Source: an uncultured Chitinophagaceae bacterium
GTDB taxonomy: Bacteria > Bacteroidota > Bacteroidia > Chitinophagales > Chitinophagaceae
Direction: 5' to 3'
Length of the DNA stretch: 39,111 nt
Assembly (NCBI GenBank): GCA_937858715.1
Contig: CALLZY010000191.1
Coordinates: 1 to 39,111 of the forward strand
Below are positions 24,508 through 32,137 of the stretch, piece after piece (position 1 is the first letter of the stretch; each line of letters opens with the position of its first letter). The notes beneath the pieces are model-generated. The model did not search any database and was not told where the DNA came from. It saw only the letters and a list, made by a program, of their open reading frames with translations. The translations under genes and the position numbers were made by a program.

Positions 24508-25737
24508 ATGCTCACAAAAGAACAAAAACAACAATTCAGCGATATTCTGGAGGAGTTAGGCAAAACGCTTGACATCACTGAAACTCAATATGAGGCAGCG
24601 GTAAAAAGTTATGAGGCTGTTGGAAATTGGCTTGCGAAGGAAGATTCCACCCTTGCGCCATACTCACCAGAAATATTACCACAGGGCTCTTTCATGCTTG
24701 GAACAATGGTTAAACCAATTAATGATAAAGATGATTTGGATATTGACCTTGTATGCCAATTAAAAGGTAAGAATCCGGAATGGACACAAGAAGATTTGAA
24801 ACACAAAGTTGGTGACCGTTTAAAAGCACATGGAACCTACAAAGAAATGCTTGATGAAGAAGGCAGGCGTTGCTGGACTTTGGTGTATTCAGATGATGCC
24901 AATTACCACATGGATATTCTTCCCTCCATTGTTGACAAGGGCTACAGAATCATTTTGGAAAAAGCCTTTTCTGATACTGAACTAAAAGATATTGAGAAAC
25001 TAGGCATTCGTATAACCGATAATCAAACCGACAACTACGAATGGGAAACCAATCATTTAGAATGGCTGAAAAGTAATCCTTTTGGGTATGGTCGCTGGTT
25101 TTTTCAGCAAGCTACTCTTGATTTTCAAAAGGCATTTTCGCTGAATGAATCTATTGCCCCTGTGCCTAAATACAAAAAGGAAAAGCTACCACTTCAACGA
25201 GTAGTTCAAATTCTTAAACGGCACCGGGACATGCTCTTTAACGGTAATGAGCACAAGCCCATATCCATCATCATTACAACCCTGGCTTCAAAAGCCTATA
25301 ATAAGGAAACAGATATTATAGAGGCATTAATTAATGTGTTGAACAACATGGAAAACCACATTGAAGAACGCTGGTCAGATGAACATGGTAAAAAAATAAA
25401 GTGGATTTCAAATCCGGTAAATGATGAAGAGAATTTTGCTGACAAATGGCAGGAATATCCTCAACGTGAAGAGAATTTTTATCATTGGTTAAATGAGGTA
25501 AAGAAAGACTTGAACAATATCCTTGGTCAAAGTGGAAAGGGCTTACAGTACATCAATGAATCCATGGCAAAGCCATTTGGAAAGGATGCATTTACCAAAG
25601 CATTTAGTAATTACGGTGAAAACTTACGAAAGCAGCGTGAAGGTGGAAGTCTGAATGTGGCTGCAAAAACCGGAATGATTGGAACTGCCGGAACTACTGT
25701 TAAAAATCACAATTTCTATGGTAAAGAGGAACAATAG
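24508..25737 (+). CDS. CD-NTase 1 (SMODS-type cyclic oligonucleotide synthase)
   Basis: This 409-residue protein has the polymerase-beta-like nucleotidyltransferase signature of CD-NTases: GSF at residues 60-62, DDLDIDL with D78 and D80, and the third acidic residue D136 in YHMDILPS. The helical second half includes LPLQRVVQILKRHRDMLF and a serine/threonine-rich helix (HKPISIIITTLASKA), as in CBASS synthases. These enzymes make a cyclic di- or trinucleotide on phage infection, which activates an effector. The tail ends in HNFYGKEEQ. It overlaps the E2-like gene by 20 bp, typical of short type II CBASS, in which the CD-NTase is a target of the E2. The product nucleotide cannot be read from the sequence. 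Confidence 0.9.
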   Translation: MLTKEQKQQFSDILEELGKTLDITETQYEAAVKSYEAVGNWLAKEDSTLAPYSPEILPQGSFMLGTMVKPINDKDDLDIDLVCQLKGKNPEWTQEDLKHKVGDRLKAHGTYKEMLDEEGRRCWTLVYSDDANYHMDILPSIVDKGYRIILEKAFSDTELKDIEKLGIRITDNQTDNYEWETNHLEWLKSNPFGYGRWFFQQATLDFQKAFSLNESIAPVPKYKKEKLPLQRVVQILKRHRDMLFNGNEHKPISIIITTLASKAYNKETDIIEALINVLNNMENHIEERWSDEHGKKIKWISNPVNDEENFADKWQEYPQREENFYHWLNEVKKDLNNILGQSGKGLQYINESMAKPFGKDAFTKAFSNYGENLRKQREGGSLNVAAKTGMIGTAGTTVKNHNFYGKEEQ

Positions 25738-26203
25738 AATATCATTAATTGTGCAAGAGGGGACGTTGAAAAACATGTTTCCCGATGGTGTAACCAAACG
25801 CTTCCGTGAGGAATCACTCACCTGGACGTGTTCGGTAACGCCATCACCATTAAGCAGTACTTACACATTGAAATTAGAGTACCTTGGAAATAAGGGAGTA
25901 AAAGTTTATGTGCTTGACCCTAAACCATTACCCCTAGCAGCAGGAAAGAAACATTTGCCCCACGTTTATTCCACACCCGAACAAAGGCTCTGCTTATACT
26001 ATCCTAACAGAATTGAGTGGAATGTTGGGATGCTTTATACCAGAACAATAATTCCCTGGGCTTGCGAATGGCTGTGCCATTACGAGCTATGGGTATGCAC
26101 AGGCACATGGCATGGCGGCGGCATACACCACGAAACAGAAGCAGAAAAACAAGCCAACAAACAAAAAGAAACAATTGATGAAGCCAGCAGCGGTAGAAAA
26201 TAA
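25718..26203 (+). CDS. Stand-alone E2-like protein of CBASS type (candidate conjugating enzyme)
   Basis: This 161-residue protein lacks an E1 or JAB domain. The central part resembles an E2 (UBC-like) fold: a beta-meander with YTLKLEYLGNKGVKVYVLDP, then LPHVYSTPEQRLCLYYP, where C92 is in the place of the catalytic cysteine. It is followed by EWNVGMLYTRTIIPWACEWL and CHYELWVCTGTWHGGGIHH, a pattern I associate with the E2 family next to CD-NTases. In short type II CBASS such an E2 modifies the CD-NTase C-terminus without an E1. The ATG at 25718 overlaps the CD-NTase 1 stop by 20 bp, supporting coupling. The tail is lysine- and glutamate-rich. Family assignment is from memory of the pattern, hence moderate confidence. 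Confidence 0.68.
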   Translation: MVKRNNRISLIVQEGTLKNMFPDGVTKRFREESLTWTCSVTPSPLSSTYTLKLEYLGNKGVKVYVLDPKPLPLAAGKKHLPHVYSTPEQRLCLYYPNRIEWNVGMLYTRTIIPWACEWLCHYELWVCTGTWHGGGIHHETEAEKQANKQKETIDEASSGRK

Positions 26204-27542
26204 ACCTAAGGTTGATACAAAACCATTTTACAATTCAGTCATTCCGAATGATTGGGACACTCCTTTCTTTGGTTCAGTTTTCACATTTTTAAAGACCTAT
26301 TCCTTTTCTAGGGAACAGCTTACAAATGAAAAGACTAAAGATGAACTTCGTAATATCCATTACGGAGATATACATGCAACTTTTGAGAATGAAATACTTG
26401 ATTTAGAAATTGAAAAAACTATTCCTTACCTACTTGACGGTATCATTGATAAAGCAAAATTTGGAGATGATGACTTCCCATCTTTAAAGGATGGTGATTT
26501 AATCATTGCTGATGCATCTGAAGATTATGAAGGAGTTTGCGATTGTATTGAATTGAAAAATGTAAAGGAATCCAAATTAATAGCAGGTTTACACACGTTT
26601 GCAGCAAGAACGACAGAAGATAAGGTTGCTCTAGGTTATCGAACGTATGTTTTAAAACAGCAACAAGTTATAAGAGAATTAAGACGAATAGCCACTGGAA
26701 CATCCGTTTATGGTGTTTCGAAAACAAATCTTTCAGAAGTTAAAATTGCTCTTCCACCCTTACAAGAGCAGAAAACCATTGCCGATGTATTAAGCAAATT
26801 TGATGTATCAATTCACACCATAAATAAACTGATAGCCCAGAAACAGCTTCGCAAAAAATGGCTCATGCAAAACTTGTTGACGGGTAAGATGCGTTTGAAA
26901 GGGTTTGAGAAATCAATTGGTTATCATAAAACTGACTTGGGTCTTGCAATACCCATAGACTGGAAAATTATTAAAGTAAAAGATATTTTCAATGAAAGGA
27001 AGGAAACTTCAAAAGACCAATCGATATATCCATTATTTAGCCTGACGATTGAAAGCGGATTAACAGAAAAGACGGATAGATACGAAAGAAGTTTTCTACT
27101 TAAAAACAAGGAAGAAAACTTATATAAGTTAATTTATCCGAATGATATTCTGTTCAACCCAATGAACCTGAGATTTGGAGCTATTGCCAAATCGAAAATT
27201 AATTCGATTGTATCGGTTTCTGCTTACTACAATTCTATATTCCTTACAGAGAATAATACGGATATTGATTATTATGAAGCATTATTTAAAACTCCAGTTT
27301 TCATTAATCTATATGACAGGATAGCAATAGGTTCTTTGATTGAGAAAAAGAGGGTTCATCTTTCTAACTTTTTAGAACTTGAAATTCCACAACCATGTAA
27401 AGAAGAACAAACTGCCATTGCACAAGTGTTGCAAGCAGCTGACAAGGAAATATCGCTATTGAAAGCTAAAGCAAATATGCTGCGAGAAAAGAAAAAGGGC
27501 TTGATGCAACAATTATTAACCGGGAAAATCAGAATCAAATAA
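26178..27542 (+). CDS. hsdS: Full-length type I restriction specificity subunit HsdS (two TRDs)
   Basis: This 454-residue protein determines the DNA sequence recognised by the type I complex. TRD1 (about 15-215) contains FLKTYSFSREQL and ends in the conserved KTNLSEVKIALPPLQEQKTI; a central helix ends in MQNLLTGKMRLKG. TRD2 (about 245-420) starts at IPIDWKIIKVKDIF and ends before CKEEQTAIAQVL; the final helix ends MQQLLTGKIRIK. The two conserved regions match each other, as expected for HsdS. The ATG at 26178 gives a 26-bp overlap with the E2-like gene; an upstream ATG at 26112 would add 22 lysine-rich residues. The patatin gene starts 1 bp after its stop. Separated from hsdM by the CD-NTase/E2 pair. 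Confidence 0.94.
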   Translation: MKPAAVENKPKVDTKPFYNSVIPNDWDTPFFGSVFTFLKTYSFSREQLTNEKTKDELRNIHYGDIHATFENEILDLEIEKTIPYLLDGIIDKAKFGDDDFPSLKDGDLIIADASEDYEGVCDCIELKNVKESKLIAGLHTFAARTTEDKVALGYRTYVLKQQQVIRELRRIATGTSVYGVSKTNLSEVKIALPPLQEQKTIADVLSKFDVSIHTINKLIAQKQLRKKWLMQNLLTGKMRLKGFEKSIGYHKTDLGLAIPIDWKIIKVKDIFNERKETSKDQSIYPLFSLTIESGLTEKTDRYERSFLLKNKEENLYKLIYPNDILFNPMNLRFGAIAKSKINSIVSVSAYYNSIFLTENNTDIDYYEALFKTPVFINLYDRIAIGSLIEKKRVHLSNFLELEIPQPCKEEQTAIAQVLQAADKEISLLKAKANMLREKKKGLMQQLLTGKIRIK

Positions 27543-27543
27543 T

Positions 27544-28617
27544 ATGGCAGAACCATTTAAAATATTATCCATAGATGGAGGCGGCATCAGAGGTGTATTT
27601 CCTGCCATGCTTTTAGCCAACTTTGAAGCAGAACTCAAAGCCAAGGGCATCGAAAAATGGCAAGTGTATCAAAACTTCGATTTAATCTGTGGCACTTCTA
27701 CTGGCGGAATTATGGCCATTGCACTTTCTTTAGGTATACCTGCTAAAGAGATTTATGAAATGTATTTGAACAATGCCGATACCATTTTCAGTAACAAAAA
27801 GGGCTTTCTCAAAAGATTCAAATATTCAGCGCACAATCGTGATGCTTTAGAAAAGTTGATTAAGGATAAATACAAGGCTTACCACAACGGTGAAGATGGA
27901 GAAGACCCAAGATTAAAGCATTGTAAAACACATGTTGCAATTCCAATTTACGATTTAATGGAAGGCAGACCATCGGTTTTAAAAAGTAATTATCACCCTG
28001 CCTTTGTAAGAGACTTTCACATTCCGGCATATCAGGCAGCTTTAGCAACTTCTGCTGCTCCAACCTACTTTGACCCATATTCGGCTTCATACATAGATTT
28101 AAATGGTTTAGAAAAACCGTTTCAGAACAAAGTAGATGGAGGCGTTTTTGCTAACAATCCCACGCTTAACGGAATTATAGAAGCCCAAAAGGCATTCAAT
28201 CTGGATCTAAAAGACCTTTCAGTATTATCAATCGGTACAGGACACCAACGCTTTTGTGATGCTGGTATTGATAAGAAAAAAAATCATCGGGCAAAATATG
28301 GTATTCATTATTGGATGCTTGAAGATGGCAAGAAGCGGTTGATTGAAGTTTTTATGCAAGGCCAAACACAACAAGTTCAAAACCTGATTAGCATATTGAA
28401 AAATGGGATTGATAGACGAGAGCCAGATAACTTTCACTACATCCGAATTGACACGCAATTAGATGAAAGTTGTCCAATAGAAATGGATGAAACCGACAAA
28501 GAGAAACTAAAAAAACTGGCTGAAAAAGCCAACATAGAATTTCAAAATAATGCTACCAATATTATTAAGAGTTTTGGGAATGGCAGTCGGTGGGCTGATT
28601 CTCAAAGAACTGTTTAG
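27544..28617 (+). CDS. Patatin-like phospholipase, CBASS effector (CapV-like)
   Basis: This 357-residue protein is a patatin-type lipid acyl hydrolase. It shows the glycine-rich oxyanion loop DGGGIRGVFP (residues 11-20), the nucleophile S52 in CGTSTGG and the catalytic aspartate D198 in DGGVFANNP. In CBASS, CapV is switched on by a cyclic nucleotide and degrades membrane phospholipids, causing abortive infection. There is no signal peptide or TM segment, as expected of a soluble effector. The ATG is 1 bp after the hsdS stop, and CD-NTase 2 begins 25 bp after its own stop; patatin followed directly by a CD-NTase is the classic capV-dncV order. It may also serve CD-NTase 1, which has no effector of its own nearby (inference). 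Confidence 0.93.
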   Translation: MAEPFKILSIDGGGIRGVFPAMLLANFEAELKAKGIEKWQVYQNFDLICGTSTGGIMAIALSLGIPAKEIYEMYLNNADTIFSNKKGFLKRFKYSAHNRDALEKLIKDKYKAYHNGEDGEDPRLKHCKTHVAIPIYDLMEGRPSVLKSNYHPAFVRDFHIPAYQAALATSAAPTYFDPYSASYIDLNGLEKPFQNKVDGGVFANNPTLNGIIEAQKAFNLDLKDLSVLSIGTGHQRFCDAGIDKKKNHRAKYGIHYWMLEDGKKRLIEVFMQGQTQQVQNLISILKNGIDRREPDNFHYIRIDTQLDESCPIEMDETDKEKLKKLAEKANIEFQNNATNIIKSFGNGSRWADSQRTV

Positions 28618-28642
28618 CGATGACGAAATAAATTACAACGAC

Positions 28643-29509
28643 ATGGCAAATACACATAATCAATTTTTAAAGTTCGAGCAAGCCATCTCACTTACCAAAG
28701 GGAGAAAGGATAAACTCATTGCATCTCGTCAGGCTTTGCAAAAAAGAATTGTTGAATTTTTCAAAACCAAAACGAAAGTTCCGGTTCCTAAATTTTACAT
28801 TCAAGGTTCATACAAAATGAAAACCATGGTGGTGAAGAAAGACGGGAGCTATGACGTTGATTTAGGTGTTTACTTTCTTGCCAAACCTTCAATTGAACCG
28901 CTGACTTTACAGAAGTATGTTGCTGAGGCAGTAAAAGACCAAACCGTTTCGGGCATTGAACATAAAGAAAAGTGTATCAGGGTAATTTACAAAGGTGATT
29001 TTGATATTGACTTACCAGTCTATTACAAAACTCCAAACGATAAACACCCGTTTCTTGCCACAAAAACCAAATGGCAGGAAAGCGATCCCAAAGAATTATG
29101 CGACTGGTTTGAAAAACAACGCAAGGCAAAAGACAAAGATGGTCAGATGCTTCGCTTAGTCAAATATTTCAAAACATGGGCAAACCAGAGGAGCAGAAAA
29201 ATGCCAAGTGGTATTGCATTCAGTGTTTGGGTAGCTACACATTACAAACCAAACACAAGAGATGATATTGCTTTTTACGAAACAGCCAAGGCCATCAAGA
29301 ATTCTTTTGGTTGGGAAACAGCAAGTAAAAATCCTGCAACACCCGGTGATGACTTTCTTGCTAAACTAGACAGTAATCAGAAAAGTAATTTCAAGGAAGC
29401 ATTTAACGAATTGATAAAACAAGCCGAACAAGCCTTGCAACAAGACAATCAAACCAAAGCATTAAACATTTGGAAACAGCAGTTCGGAGATAAGTTTCCG
29501 GTAATATAA
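28643..29509 (+). CDS. CD-NTase 2 (DncV-like cyclic dinucleotide synthase)
   Basis: This 288-residue protein has GSYKMKT (G55, S56), the metal-binding YDVDLGVYF (D71, D73) and DFDIDLPVYY (D119, D121, D123) with the third acidic residue. The helical part includes LRLVKYFKTWANQRSRKM and PSGIAFSVWVATHY. It is shorter than CD-NTase 1 and clearly a different branch. By neighbourhood with a CapV-like patatin it may make 3',3'-cGAMP, but this is inferred. The ATG at 28643 (MANTHNQFLKF) is preferred; the frame extends upstream into the patatin gene (ATG 28550 or 28577), but those starts would add an unlikely segment and overlap the patatin end. The GGDEF gene follows after 10 bp. Confidence 0.9.
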   Translation: MANTHNQFLKFEQAISLTKGRKDKLIASRQALQKRIVEFFKTKTKVPVPKFYIQGSYKMKTMVVKKDGSYDVDLGVYFLAKPSIEPLTLQKYVAEAVKDQTVSGIEHKEKCIRVIYKGDFDIDLPVYYKTPNDKHPFLATKTKWQESDPKELCDWFEKQRKAKDKDGQMLRLVKYFKTWANQRSRKMPSGIAFSVWVATHYKPNTRDDIAFYETAKAIKNSFGWETASKNPATPGDDFLAKLDSNQKSNFKEAFNELIKQAEQALQQDNQTKALNIWKQQFGDKFPVI

Positions 29510-29519
29510 CTATACATAA

Positions 29520-30281
29520 ATGGCAAATTATTTTCGAGAATCCATTAAGAAATTTAAAAATGATGCTTTATCAAAGGGCATTTACGATGTGCTGAAATGG
29601 CTCATTATATTTCTTGTTTTACTAATTCCAACAAAATGGATTCCAGTTGTTAAAGATATTATTTTGAAAGGGTATAGTATTTCTGCTTATATCCTTATTA
29701 TCGCTTCCCTGCTGATAATTACAGGCACTGCTTTAATCGTTGGACGAATATTTAAGAAACGAATAAAAGAAGTGTTGAAAGATAGTCACACTGATGAGTT
29801 AACCGGATTGAAAAATCATAAAGCACTTAATGAATTTCTGAATCTTAAACTTCAAGAGTACAAAAGCAAGTCAGAACCTCTTTCTATTATCATTTTGGAT
29901 ATAGACGACTTCAAAAACTTTAATACTCTATGGGGTTTTAATGTTTCGGACCAGTTATTAAAAAAACTAGGCGAACTTCTGAATAATGACAAAAGAGCTA
30001 CCGATGAAACCTTTAGGTATTTTAACAGGGGTGATGAGTTTTTGGTAGTTGCGAGTGAAACAAGTTTAAGTCAGGCAAAACAAGCAGCAGAAAGGAAAAG
30101 AAAGCTGATTGAAAGAAACTTATTCTCGGTTGATGGAACAAATCACAGATTAACCGTTAGTTGTGGTGTGACCGAACTAAAGAAAAGTGACGACTATACA
30201 AGCTTAACGGATAGAGTTGTAGAAGCACTCAATGAAGCAAAAAAGATTAAAGGAAAAAACAATACAACATCTATTGTCTAA
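29520..30281 (+). CDS. Two-TM GGDEF-domain protein in the CBASS run
   Basis: This 253-residue protein has two transmembrane helices (about residues 22-45, VLKWLIIFLVLLIPTKW, and 54-75, AYILIIASLLIITGTALIV), then a cytoplasmic GGDEF domain from about residue 90 (DELTGLKNHKALNEFL). The metal-binding SIIILDIDDFKNFN is intact and the signature is RGDEF (170-174), an allowed variant. An RATD stretch ahead of it resembles an I-site but is spaced two residues longer than usual. A conserved SCGVTEL follows. It is therefore likely an active cyclase, classically producing c-di-GMP. GGDEF proteins are uncommon in Bacteroidota and have no set role in CBASS. Its stop overlaps the start of the phosphoesterase gene (TAATG), suggesting a synthase/hydrolase pair. 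Confidence 0.88.
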   Translation: MANYFRESIKKFKNDALSKGIYDVLKWLIIFLVLLIPTKWIPVVKDIILKGYSISAYILIIASLLIITGTALIVGRIFKKRIKEVLKDSHTDELTGLKNHKALNEFLNLKLQEYKSKSEPLSIIILDIDDFKNFNTLWGFNVSDQLLKKLGELLNNDKRATDETFRYFNRGDEFLVVASETSLSQAKQAAERKRKLIERNLFSVDGTNHRLTVSCGVTELKKSDDYTSLTDRVVEALNEAKKIKGKNNTTSIV

Positions 30282-31045
30282 TGTCACTCAAACTCCAATA
30301 CGCATCTGATCTCCACATCGAGTTCCCTGCCAACAAGGAATTCTTGCGGCAGCACCCATTACAGCCTGTGGGTGAGGTGCTGGTATTGGCAGGAGATATT
30401 GTGCCGTTTGCTATAATGGACAAACACAAAGATTTTTTTAGTTATGTAAGTGATCATTTTGAAACTACGTTCTGGCTGCCTGGCAATCATGAGTATTATC
30501 ATTTTGATATAACTGAGAGAAGCGGGGTACTGAATGAGAAAATCCGCACTAATGTGTTTCTAGTTAATAATATTTCTGTGTTGCATGATAATATAAGACT
30601 CATTTTTTCTACCCTGTGGAGTAAAATCAGTATCGACAATCAGTGGCAAATAGAGAGAAGTCTCAATGATTTTCATCTCATCAAGCACAAAGGAGTTCGC
30701 TTTTCAGCTGAGCAGTATAACCAACTACATAATGAAAGCCTGGCGTTTATTCAAAACGAGCTGAAAGCGACACAAGTGGAAAAAACGGCTGTTTTCTCTC
30801 ATCATTGTCCTACTTTTCTCAACTATCCGGAGCAATACAAAGGCGATGTATTAAATGAAGCTTTTGCCGTGGAGTTGTTTGACTTGATTGAAACCTCCAA
30901 AACTAATTATTGGGGTTATGGGCATCACCATCTTAACACACCGGAATTTCACATTGGGATTACCAGGCTCATTACCAATCAGTTGGGTTACGTTAAACAA
31001 AACGAGTACGAATTATTCGATACAAATAAGTGCATATTTATTTGA
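30281..31045 (+). CDS. Calcineurin-like metallophosphoesterase
   Basis: This 254-residue soluble protein shows the full metallophosphoesterase motif set: D10-x-H12 (YASDLHIEF), GDI with D39 (VLAGDIV), GNHE with N69 and H70, FSHHCP, and GHHH near the C-terminus. These residues bind two metal ions and cleave phosphomono- or diesters. The substrate is unknown; phosphodiesterase activity on a cyclic nucleotide is an attractive reading because the start overlaps the GGDEF gene stop and two CD-NTases are in the same run. Alternatively it could be a nuclease-type effector or housekeeping enzyme. No signal peptide or TM helix is seen. It is the last gene before the promoter at 31041, so it may end a transcription subunit. 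Confidence 0.9.
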   Translation: MSLKLQYASDLHIEFPANKEFLRQHPLQPVGEVLVLAGDIVPFAIMDKHKDFFSYVSDHFETTFWLPGNHEYYHFDITERSGVLNEKIRTNVFLVNNISVLHDNIRLIFSTLWSKISIDNQWQIERSLNDFHLIKHKGVRFSAEQYNQLHNESLAFIQNELKATQVEKTAVFSHHCPTFLNYPEQYKGDVLNEAFAVELFDLIETSKTNYWGYGHHHLNTPEFHIGITRLITNQLGYVKQNEYELFDTNKCIFI

Positions 31046-31071
31046 AATACAATTTGATATATTTATTTTTG
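31041..31071 (+). promoter_or_regulatory. Canonical promoter of the AbiE-like pair
   Basis: TTTG (31041-31044), a 19-bp spacer and TATTTTTG (31064-31071, TAnnTTTG) match the Bacteroidota consensus closely. A perfect 10-bp palindrome TATAGCTATA (31077-31086) covers the expected start site near 31078 and is a likely repressor site, fitting autoregulation by the first gene product. Confidence 0.7.
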
Positions 31072-31114
31072 CACGATATAGCTATAAGGTTTATTGTGCA
31101 AAAAACTGTTTATC

Positions 31115-32137
31115 ATGGAGTATAAAATGATGGATACAATAAGATATATTCAGGAAACGCTGAATATCGAGACATTGGTAGCTCCGATAGCCAAAAGCTA
31201 CCGGGCCAGGCTACCCATATATATACAGGAAACTTATGATCTGTACAACGCGACGCTTTTTAATACAGAAATCATATTCGCGGAGCTGAAAGCCGGAAAT
31301 GAAATAAGTATTCAGCAAACTGATAAACAGGTTCAGCTAATAAAGAATCAGCTTCAGCGAAAAGTTGTGGTGGTTTTGAAAAATGTAGCGGCTTATAACC
31401 GTAAAAGACTAATTGAAAAAGGAATCAATTTTATTGTGCCTGGAAAGCAATTATACTTACCCGACTTGCTAGTTGATTTAAGAGAAAGTTATAGCAATTT
31501 TAGGGCGAAGCAAAAAAAAGAAAAATTATTGCCATCAGCTCAATTTGTTTTGATTTACCATATCATCCATCGGTACAATGAGTGGAAACTGGAAGAACAT
31601 TCATTTAAGGAAATAGCTAAAAAAATAGACTACACTCCGATGGCTATTACTAATGCTATTGATAATTTGAAATATCATGGGATGGTGGATGTACTGGGGG
31701 AAAAGGAAAAGTATATCCGGTTTAAATACGAAAGACAAGAATTATGGAATATAGCAGAGCAGCAACAACTTTTAGTAAACCCAGTATTAAAAAAGGTTTT
31801 TATTGACGAAAAACCAAGAGACCTTTTTCTTTTAGAAAGTAACTTATCTGCTCTTCCTGAATATACTGATCTAAATCCAAGTAAGCAGCAATATTATGCG
31901 ATTGAGAAAACTGTTTTTTATGGCTTGCAAAAAAGTAATGCTTTGGTGAATATTAATGAGCATGAAGGCCGATTTGTACTAGAGGTATGGAAGTATAATC
32001 CATTGACTTTAGTTGATCAACTGCCCAATGAACTTGGGGTGGTGGATCCTCTTTCTTTATACCTAAGTGTAAAAGACAGCAAAGACGAAAGAATCGAAAT
32101 AGCATTAGATCAAATTTTAGAAAAATTTATATGGTAA
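31115..32137 (+). CDS. AbiEi-like winged-helix antitoxin/regulator
   Basis: This 340-residue protein is the first gene of a pair with a nucleotidyltransferase. A winged-helix DNA-binding segment of MarR type lies at about residues 145-210 (FVLIYHIIHRYNEWKLEEHS, FKEIAKKIDYTPMAITNAID, NLKYHGMVDVLG). The remaining parts are unrecognised. In type IV toxin-antitoxin AbiE systems the first protein both represses the operon and counteracts the toxin. Its stop overlaps the toxin start by 7 bp (ATGGTAA), and a canonical promoter with a palindrome sits upstream. The ATG at 31115 is chosen because the in-frame TTG at 31094 is close to the expected transcription start; ATGs at 31127 and 31130 are also possible. 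The classical AbiEi family is not obvious by sequence, so this is by layout. Confidence 0.65.
   Translation: MEYKMMDTIRYIQETLNIETLVAPIAKSYRARLPIYIQETYDLYNATLFNTEIIFAELKAGNEISIQQTDKQVQLIKNQLQRKVVVVLKNVAAYNRKRLIEKGINFIVPGKQLYLPDLLVDLRESYSNFRAKQKKEKLLPSAQFVLIYHIIHRYNEWKLEEHSFKEIAKKIDYTPMAITNAIDNLKYHGMVDVLGEKEKYIRFKYERQELWNIAEQQQLLVNPVLKKVFIDEKPRDLFLLESNLSALPEYTDLNPSKQQYYAIEKTVFYGLQKSNALVNINEHEGRFVLEVWKYNPLTLVDQLPNELGVVDPLSLYLSVKDSKDERIEIALDQILEKFIW

Noticed and set aside
24508-25737. CD-NTase 1 as an ordinary CCA-adding or poly(A) polymerase
   Set aside because: The GSF, DDLDID and HMDILP pattern and the E2-like neighbour fit CD-NTases; no CCA-enzyme motifs are present.
28550-28642. N-terminal extension of CD-NTase 2 with a hydrophobic start (possible TM)
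   Set aside because: It overlaps the patatin coding end; the ATG at 28643 gives the expected family N-terminus and normal spacing.
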